From NCBI GenBank assembly GCA_002384765.1, contig DGBM01000272.1, forward strand, positions 223-10,468: a stretch of DNA of 10,246 nt, read 5' to 3'. Both the position numbers and the translations under genes were made by a program. Origin of the DNA: Demequinaceae bacterium UBA4004. GTDB taxonomy: Bacteria > Actinomycetota > Actinomycetes > Actinomycetales > Demequinaceae. The notes under the pieces were generated by a model. It made no database searches. It was not told the origin of the DNA and saw only the letters and a list, made by a program, of their open reading frames with translations. The stretch's first letter is position 1. Every line of letters begins with the position of its first letter. Below are positions 5,857-10,246 of the stretch, piece after piece.

Positions 5857-6282
5857 TTGGCCGGTACCTCCATCGATCCCGAACAGGACCCAACATTGTT
5901 AAGGCTGCCCGACCCTCGCAACGATGCCAGCGCTGACCAGTTGGTTATACAGATCAATGGGTTGGTCGCGAAACAGTCCGAGCGATGGGTCGTCGACCAT
6001 CCGCACGATGCACCGATTGCCGGTGTCGACACATTTCAGCCCGTCGTCTGGGGCAATGAGATGGTTCGCGGCAAAGCGGCCCACCCTCATTCGTTCGCCG
6101 ACGCTCGCGCGCTGACAGGTGACGAGCCCGTCTGTTGGTGGGTGCCGGGCGACAACCCGGTTGCGACCACGACCGCGACCGCAGTCTGGGTGCCGCTCGC
6201 ACCCGACCTGGTCCTCCAGTACGAGTGGGACGTGGTCGGCGGGCTACTGGCCGGTGCCGAACTGCGCATACTCAGGTTCTAG
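5857..6282 (+). CDS. Hypothetical protein, possibly the C-terminal fragment of a larger gene
   Basis: 141 codons from TTG 5857, and the frame is closed upstream at TAA 5815. Third positions are strongly G/C, and residues such as GNEMVRGKAAHPHSFADARA, WWVPGDNPV and WVPLAPDLVLQYEW look protein-like. The segment INGLVAKQSERWVVDHP recalls the C-terminal helix of DUF4238-type proteins, which would make this a truncated relative with an added tail. That is weak, remembered similarity. The TTG start lacks a good ribosome binding site, consistent with loss of a 5' part near the broken CYTH gene. Its last 39 bases overlap the 3' end of the convergent DUF881 gene. Confidence 0.5.
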   Translation: MAGTSIDPEQDPTLLRLPDPRNDASADQLVIQINGLVAKQSERWVVDHPHDAPIAGVDTFQPVVWGNEMVRGKAAHPHSFADARALTGDEPVCWWVPGDNPVATTTATAVWVPLAPDLVLQYEWDVVGGLLAGAELRILRF

Positions 6283-7029
6283 AGCTTCGCGGACGCTGGT
6301 GATCTGCACTGAGTCGAGCTCCTCGACGGTGACGGTCGCCCCGTCGAAGGTTTGTAGCGTATCGATGGGCCCGGGGATGAATGTGAGTGCTGTGCGCAGG
6401 TTGCGCGGGTCGCCGATGACGTCCAGGACGTAGGGCGGCTTGACCACCTGGTCGTCGAGCTCGATGCCGCTGCCGGCGTTCTCGAAGGAGCTGTTGGCGC
6501 CGATCCTGATCGAGTCGTTGAGCTCCATCGCCTCGGCACCCGCCGTTCGCAACTCCTGCATCGTGTCGAGCAGCGACCCGACGCTCACCCGACTGGTGGA
6601 CTCGGTGATGGTGACGCGCAGGCCACGGCCGGAGACCGGAACCAGGCCAGCGATGATGTTGAGGGTGCGCAGCCGTTGCTGTGCATTGTCCAGCGCCTCG
6701 GTGCGGGCCTGGTTTTCGTCACCCAGGTCCTCACGTTGGCTCTCAAGCCGGTCTACCTCACGTCGCGCGCGCGCGGCCGTGCCGTTGAGGCCGTTGAGCA
6801 CTTGGATCAGGTCACTCTCCCGCACTCCGGCATACGTGTCGTTGGCTGCGGTGTCACGCACCTGGACGACGAACGCGAAGCCAAGGACGGCCAGCAGGGC
6901 ACCGACAACAGCCTGCCGCCAAGACGGCGTCAGCGCTTTCCGCATCCGTTGGCGCGGAGTCCTCGCTCCGGACTCCGCGTCTTGCTCAAGCGGATCGCCG
7001 GCACGGGTGTCGATCTCTTCATCAGGCAC
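6244..7029 (-). CDS. DUF881 family membrane-anchored coiled-coil protein
   Basis: 261 residues starting at GTG 7029 (PDEEIDTRAGDPL), chosen because AGGA lies eight bases upstream on the minus strand and the upstream frame is not protein-like. A charged cytoplasmic tail (1-36) precedes one membrane helix (about 40-57, VVGALLAVLGFAFVVQV). A coiled coil (about 80-122, REVDRLESQREDLGDENQA) follows. The DUF881 domain (YlxW/YlxX-like) then shows its markers: GLVPVSGRGLRVTITE, ELRTAGAEAMELND, SIRIGANS, KPPYVLDVIGDP and LRTALTF. The function is unknown; relatives are associated with the envelope and division. In actinobacteria such genes usually sit with a small basic protein, a second DUF881 gene, gcvH and an FHA gene. 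None of those is seen here, so this copy is isolated. Confidence 0.88.
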   Translation of the reverse strand: MPDEEIDTRAGDPLEQDAESGARTPRQRMRKALTPSWRQAVVGALLAVLGFAFVVQVRDTAANDTYAGVRESDLIQVLNGLNGTAARARREVDRLESQREDLGDENQARTEALDNAQQRLRTLNIIAGLVPVSGRGLRVTITESTSRVSVGSLLDTMQELRTAGAEAMELNDSIRIGANSSFENAGSGIELDDQVVKPPYVLDVIGDPRNLRTALTFIPGPIDTLQTFDGATVTVEELDSVQITSVREALEPEYAQFGTGQ

Positions 7030-7478
7030 GGGACATGTCCTCGTGGACGCCGTGCGGCCATGCCGAGCAGGTACGCATGGGGTCGATGCGGACGCTGCCA
7101 ATGACCGTGTGCCAGTCCCTCATCCGCCCACTTTCCACGGTTCAGCATATCCCGGGTCAGAGAGGTCGCTGCCGTTGAGCGTTGACGAAAACACCTGCCC
7201 ACCGTGGGCGTGGGCGATCATCCCGGCCCGCATCCACTCTCGCCCCTCTAGCTTCCAGCACCCCCAGGTCGGGCGCGGGCTGCTGTGCGTCTACATATGG
7301 CGGGCGGGATGCGCAGGCATCCTGGGCGCCGGACGTCTGCCGTCGCCAGCGCCCGGCACCCGTCTTTTGGGCACTACTACCCAAGCCGAGGGCGGACCGG
7401 ACGTCGCGTAGCGGTTGCCAAGACCACCCCGCCGTGTGATCCTTCCCTGCGGGCGGCCATGGGCCGACCCCACACCTC
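7030..7478. other. Spacer between divergent DUF881 and secreted-protein genes
   Basis: About 450 bases with no recognisable coding frame on either strand. The apparent open frames are low-complexity Arg/Pro/Ala translations of GC-rich DNA. It must hold the promoters of both flanking genes, but no convincing hexamer pair was found by eye. Confidence 0.5.
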
Positions 7479-7490
7479 GGGAGGAACACC

Positions 7491-7888
7491 TTGAAGAAGA
7501 ATCGCATGCTTGCCCGCGCAGCTTCGCCGCTGCCGCGATCTCCGCGCTCATCGTCACCAGCAGTGGTCCCGCGTCTGCCAACGACCACTCAATGGTCCTG
7601 AGGAATGCGGCCGGCACCGTCGTGGTGAAGGCCACATGGGACGACGCAACCGACAACCTGTGCGTAATCACCTACGCCGGTTACTCGGGTGAGGTCGCGA
7701 TCTCGTCGTACTACGGCCTCTCAGAGCCGGACCGCGCCATTCGTTCTGCCGGTTCCTATGGCGGCGCCGGGTGGGTTTGCACCGGCAACCTCAGCATCCG
7801 CGAGGACGCGCTCTACAACATGCAAATCCGCTGGGAGAACGCCAACCGCAACTTGTTCTTCAGCGGGAAAGAGACGTTCTACACCTGA
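7491..7888 (+). pseudogene. Small secreted protein with a frameshift inside the signal peptide
   Basis: TTG 7491 is preceded by a strong GGGAGGA (7479-7485) and opens MKKNRMLARAA, a textbook basic n-region of a signal peptide. In that frame the rest is nonsense, but one frame over, from 7523, comes FAAAAISALIVTSSGPASAN, the hydrophobic core and an ASA-N cleavage site. About 100 mature residues follow (DHSMVLRNAAG, VVVKATWDDATDNLCV, AGWVCTGN, ALYNMQIRWENANRNLFF) to TGA at 7886-7888. One base appears to be missing between about 7509 and 7522. The mature domain is small and beta-rich with two cysteines that could pair; no family is recognised. Without correction there is no start giving a working signal peptide. 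It is either a recent pseudogene or an assembly error. Confidence 0.6.
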
Positions 7889-8303
7889 TAGACCGTCGCG
7901 GTCGCCGGCTCGGTTCCCTGAGCTCCACGGGGCAAGATGGACCACCGAGGGAGTGGTCAGCGGCCGCGCCTGGTCCATCAGGACCAAGATGTCTCGCAGT
8001 TGCCTAACGTCTTTCGGTGCCTCCTGCGATGATGCGGCGATCTGGTCGTCGCTCATCTAGGCCGTCCAGCTCTAGAGCCGAGGTGGCCCCGTGCGCTGTA
8101 GTACTTTGGTACAGGTGTTCGGAGCGGCCTTGCTTCAAGGCTTACGATCGACCTTGCCCGACTTTCCGCCACCTGCATGCCTTCAGGGACGTGGCGGGCC
8201 CACGTTTCGAGTAGCGACGCGCTGTCGACGAGCGATGCGGATGCGGCAGCCACGTCGCTGAACCTCTGTGCTGGGCGGACTGCGGCTGCGGCCCCCCAGC
8301 AGG
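7889..8303. other. Spacer downstream of the peroxidase, possible gene remnant on the minus strand
   Basis: On the minus strand an ATG at 8056 opens MSDDQIAASSQEAPKDVRQL and continues RDILVLMDQARPL. This is plausible coding sequence for about 45 residues, after which it runs into the antisense of the secreted-protein gene. It has no good ribosome binding site and no recognised family, and is most likely a remnant. CTGTA (8096-8100) and TACAG (8110-8114) form a short inverted repeat. No terminator with a T tract was seen after the peroxidase stop at 8304. Confidence 0.35.
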
Positions 8304-9854
8304 TCAGGGCGTGACGGCCGCGATGGTGAGCAGATCGGCGATGGTGAAGGCGCCTGGCGTCGCGCCAAGCGTGGGCGTCCAGTCTGGTTGGGCCTTGAGG
8401 AACGAAGAGGGGTCCTTTTCGGCGAGCCCGACGAGAACCTCCGTAACAACGCGTCCACCGATTCGCCCAAGCGTCTGGCCGTCTCGAGTGAGCTCTGCCT
8501 CCTTCAAAATCCAGAACCACAGGGGGGCGGGGTGAGAAAGGCCGGTCTGGATCTGCACCTCTGCTGGGTCGATGCGGAGCTTGCCGGCCACCGCGGTGGC
8601 GAAGTCCTCGCCGCTGGGCAATTCGAGCGCCACGCCTCGCTGGAGGTTCAGCTTTGCGAGCGAGCGGCCCATGTGGTCGATCGACGCCGGTAGTGCGTGC
8701 AGGGCGCCGGCGATGCGGGTGTCGAAGCGGCGGGCGCGCTGAGTGTCTGGTCCTGAACCGGGGAGTCCGTCGAAGAAGCGGTGCCACTCGATTTCCCAGC
8801 CAGTTGGCAGGCGGCGGAAGCCGCGCAGGTCGGCCAGCGGGTCGGTGTCTCCGGCGGCTGTGAAGACCGGCAGAACCGGGATGCCGGCGCCGTTGAGCAG
8901 GTAGGCGTCGCGCACCAGGCTGTGCCCGAAGCGGTACGCAGCGCCTGAGAACTCCACCGGCATCCAAGGCTTGCGCTTCACGCTGTAGAGCTTGAGCACG
9001 GCGTCGAGCTTGCCCTTGTTAGACCTCAGCACGTCGTCGACGGCGTCGGCGCCGCAGACGGCGGGCAGAAAACCTCGCAGCACCAACCATTGGTAGTGCC
9101 AGCGGACGAGGGTGACGATCTGACCGAAGGTCGGCGCTCCGCTCACCGGCGAGCCGCCGCCCCAACCGCCGACGGGCGTGGCCGGAACGCCGGTGACGAG
9201 ACTTGGGTCTTGTCGGACCCGGTCGACGACGTGGTTGTGGAACTCGACGAAGGCGAGGTGGAGTTGGGCGATGATGACGTGGACGTCGTTGCGGGGATCG
9301 CCGATGAGCGCGCGGCCTTGGTGGTTGCGGTTGAGATCGCGCTGCAGGAACTCGGGGGGATTTGCACCGAGGAGCAGCTTGTCCGGGTCGTTGCTGTCGT
9401 AGAGCCAGGGGTTGGCCGTGGGACCTAGGCCGTAGACGCTGTCGAGGTCGAAGCGTGGGGTGCGGAAGTTCTCCAGGGCGTCGGGGTCGTTGGCCCGGTC
9501 GAGCAGCGACGTGGGGTCGAAGGTGATGTCGTGGTCGATGAACTGAGCCAGGTAGGTCCAGCCGGCGGCTAGTCCGCTGTCCGACGGAGTCGGCGTGGAC
9601 GCCCATCCACCGGGCGCTGCGGGGTCTCCGGTGTCCACCATGGAGGCCACCAGGGTGTCGATCTGCGTCTCGTCGAGAACCAGTGGCGTCAGGCCTCGGA
9701 AGAGCCGCCCGAACTTGCCGGTTTCGATCGACGAGCGCGGGACGTTGCCGATGCCGCGGATTGGCGTTGCTCCGTGGGCAGCTGCGGGTGCTTGCACGGT
9801 CGCTGCCTCGGTTGCGGTGGATCCGGGGGTTGGGGTCTCCGGTGTTTGTGTCAT
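8304..9854 (-). CDS. Haem peroxidase of the animal (myeloperoxidase-like) superfamily
   Basis: 516 residues from ATG 9854 (MTQTPETPTPGST), chosen over an in-frame start at 9890 because AGGAG lies five bases upstream. The catalytic layout is clear. QFIDHDIT (104-111) supplies the distal haem side: Gln104, Asp107 as possible haem-ester residue, distal His108, and Asp109 as calcium ligand. TPRFDLDSVYG (132-142) is the calcium loop. GDPRND (186-190/191) has Arg189, likely distal Arg; the following haem-ester Glu of myeloperoxidase is Val191. FHN (205-207) matches the REHN helix. AYRFGHSLVRDAY (306-318) carries proximal His311. LNLQRGVALELPSG (402-414) is the late conserved motif. Such enzymes oxidise halides or organic substrates with hydrogen peroxide. 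No signal peptide is seen; a flexible Thr/Pro/Ala-rich N-terminus leads in, so it is probably cytoplasmic or exported by another route. The gene is intact and stands alone. Confidence 0.92.
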   Translation of the reverse strand: MTQTPETPTPGSTATEAATVQAPAAAHGATPIRGIGNVPRSSIETGKFGRLFRGLTPLVLDETQIDTLVASMVDTGDPAAPGGWASTPTPSDSGLAAGWTYLAQFIDHDITFDPTSLLDRANDPDALENFRTPRFDLDSVYGLGPTANPWLYDSNDPDKLLLGANPPEFLQRDLNRNHQGRALIGDPRNDVHVIIAQLHLAFVEFHNHVVDRVRQDPSLVTGVPATPVGGWGGGSPVSGAPTFGQIVTLVRWHYQWLVLRGFLPAVCGADAVDDVLRSNKGKLDAVLKLYSVKRKPWMPVEFSGAAYRFGHSLVRDAYLLNGAGIPVLPVFTAAGDTDPLADLRGFRRLPTGWEIEWHRFFDGLPGSGPDTQRARRFDTRIAGALHALPASIDHMGRSLAKLNLQRGVALELPSGEDFATAVAGKLRIDPAEVQIQTGLSHPAPLWFWILKEAELTRDGQTLGRIGGRVVTEVLVGLAEKDPSSFLKAQPDWTPTLGATPGAFTIADLLTIAAVTP

Positions 9855-9859
9855 CACAA

Positions 9860-9936
9860 CTCCTGTAGGTGTAAGCAGATTGGAAACCACCGGATCGGCC
9901 GCATGTGGTCAGTCCGCAACGTGCACCTACAAGGTG
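9860..9936 (-). promoter_or_regulatory. Peroxidase leader: ribosome binding site next to a pairable element and a small palindrome
   Basis: On the peroxidase mRNA, CACCTACAGG (9871-9862) runs into the AGGAG ribosome binding site (9864-9860). An upstream element reading CCTTGTAGGTG (9934-9924) is complementary to it with one bulge. The same upstream element also folds alone, because CACCT-ACA-AGGTG (9924-9936) is a perfect 5-bp palindrome. The two pairings exclude each other. This could tune translation, or be chance. Confidence 0.3.
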
Positions 9937-10188
9937 GGCGCTGGATGGATGCTGATACGTCCTGCGGCGAGATCCAGAGTCGTACGCCTGCAAATCTCGC
10001 TGCAGGTCGGTTGCACGCGCGAGCACCCACCGCATACGTGGACTGCTCGCCGAGGCATCGGCAAGCGGTGACTCACCGACATCAGCCGACACCGTGGCCG
10101 TACCGCATCCGTCGACCTCGTGTTCCTTGGCCGCCCCGAGTTGTAGGCCCGTACCGTTCAAGAGAAACGCTCGGGTACCTGGGACCTA
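9937..10188. other. Upstream region of the peroxidase, no gene recognised
   Basis: Open frames here are Arg/Ala/Pro-rich translations of GC-rich DNA without a ribosome binding site or family pattern. It presumably contains the peroxidase promoter. No convincing -35/-10 pair was seen. Confidence 0.4.
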
Positions 10189-10246
10189 GTGAGCCTCGCC
10201 TACACCTGGGCCCGCTCCGAGGACGAGTTCGGCCGGACCAAATCCG
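10189..10246 (+). CDS. Possible start of a gene running off the right edge
   Basis: GTG 10189 opens a frame reading SLAYTWARSEDEFGRTKS to the window end. The frame is open back to TAG 10144-10146, and the part before GTG (VQEKRSGTWDL) is also protein-like, so the true start may be further upstream. Only 19 codons are seen and no family can be assigned. A GGGA at 10181-10184 is a weak, closely spaced ribosome binding site. Confidence 0.3.
   Translation, partial: MSLAYTWARSEDEFGRTKS

Noticed and set aside
6440..7411. 323-codon plus frame opposite the DUF881 gene
   Set aside because: It is antisense to a clear DUF881 protein, has low-complexity composition and no ribosome binding site.
8053..8967. 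304-codon minus frame at the peroxidase 3' end
   Set aside because: Most of it is an Arg/Pro-rich shadow of the peroxidase; the part beyond 8300 has no recognisable pattern.
9940..10070. Cysteine-rich minus-strand peptide (VCGGCSRVQPTC) suggesting a WhiB-like protein
   Set aside because: Cysteine spacing does not match WhiB, the frame lacks a start with a ribosome binding site, and it ends before the peroxidase.
9019..10161. 380-codon minus frame overlapping the peroxidase
   Set aside because: It is a shadow of the peroxidase gene in another frame, Arg/Pro-rich, without family motifs.
1..10246. CRISPR array, insertion sequence or transposase
   Set aside because: No regularly spaced repeats, no terminal inverted repeats flanking a transposase-like frame, and no DDE or recombinase motif were seen.

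Overview
The base composition (high GC with strong G/C bias at third codon positions), the frequent GTG and TTG starts, and the families seen (DUF881 protein, a 'CMADAGF'-type lipoprotein, a CYTH relative, an RNNAEY-type HEPN protein) suggest a high-GC actinobacterium. The window does not settle the genus. It reads as an accessory or decaying chromosomal region: intact genes alternate with interrupted or truncated ones, and spacers are long.

Left end (1-1140, minus strand): a two-gene HEPN/MNT toxin-antitoxin-like operon. The first gene fuses a winged-helix DNA-binding domain to a minimal nucleotidyltransferase domain. It overlaps the HEPN gene by ATGA, and the HEPN gene runs off the left edge. 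The promoter region carries a GTACA-N4-TGTAC inverted repeat, a likely operator. It abuts what looks like the N-terminal stub of an ImmA/IrrE-type gene (about 1132-1269).

Middle left (1141-3958, plus strand): a non-coding stretch with a strong hairpin leads into a secreted amidase_3-type cell-wall hydrolase. Nine bases after the amidase's apparent natural stop comes a lipoprotein gene with four extra cysteines. A small acidic protein with a C-terminal glycine-rich hydrophobic segment follows. Both the amidase and the small protein are split by an in-frame TAG, followed by an obviously coding continuation that itself ends in TAG.

Centre (4267-7029): a minus-strand multi-pass membrane protein; a plus-strand CYTH-domain gene broken by a one-base frameshift; a plus-strand hypothetical protein; and a minus-strand DUF881 envelope-type protein that converges on it with a 39-base overlap.

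Right (7491-10246): a small secreted protein whose signal peptide appears frameshifted; a long spacer; an intact 516-residue minus-strand haem peroxidase of the animal-peroxidase superfamily; and a possible plus-strand gene entering from 10189. In the peroxidase leader, an upstream element can pair with the region next to the ribosome binding site.

Functionally, the HEPN/MNT pair is a self-contained module. The amidase and lipoprotein probably form one envelope unit. The other genes show no clear functional links. The most unusual feature is the pair of amber-interrupted neighbouring genes. Use of TAG as a normal stop nearby argues for nonsense decay rather than codon reassignment, although readthrough cannot be excluded from sequence alone.
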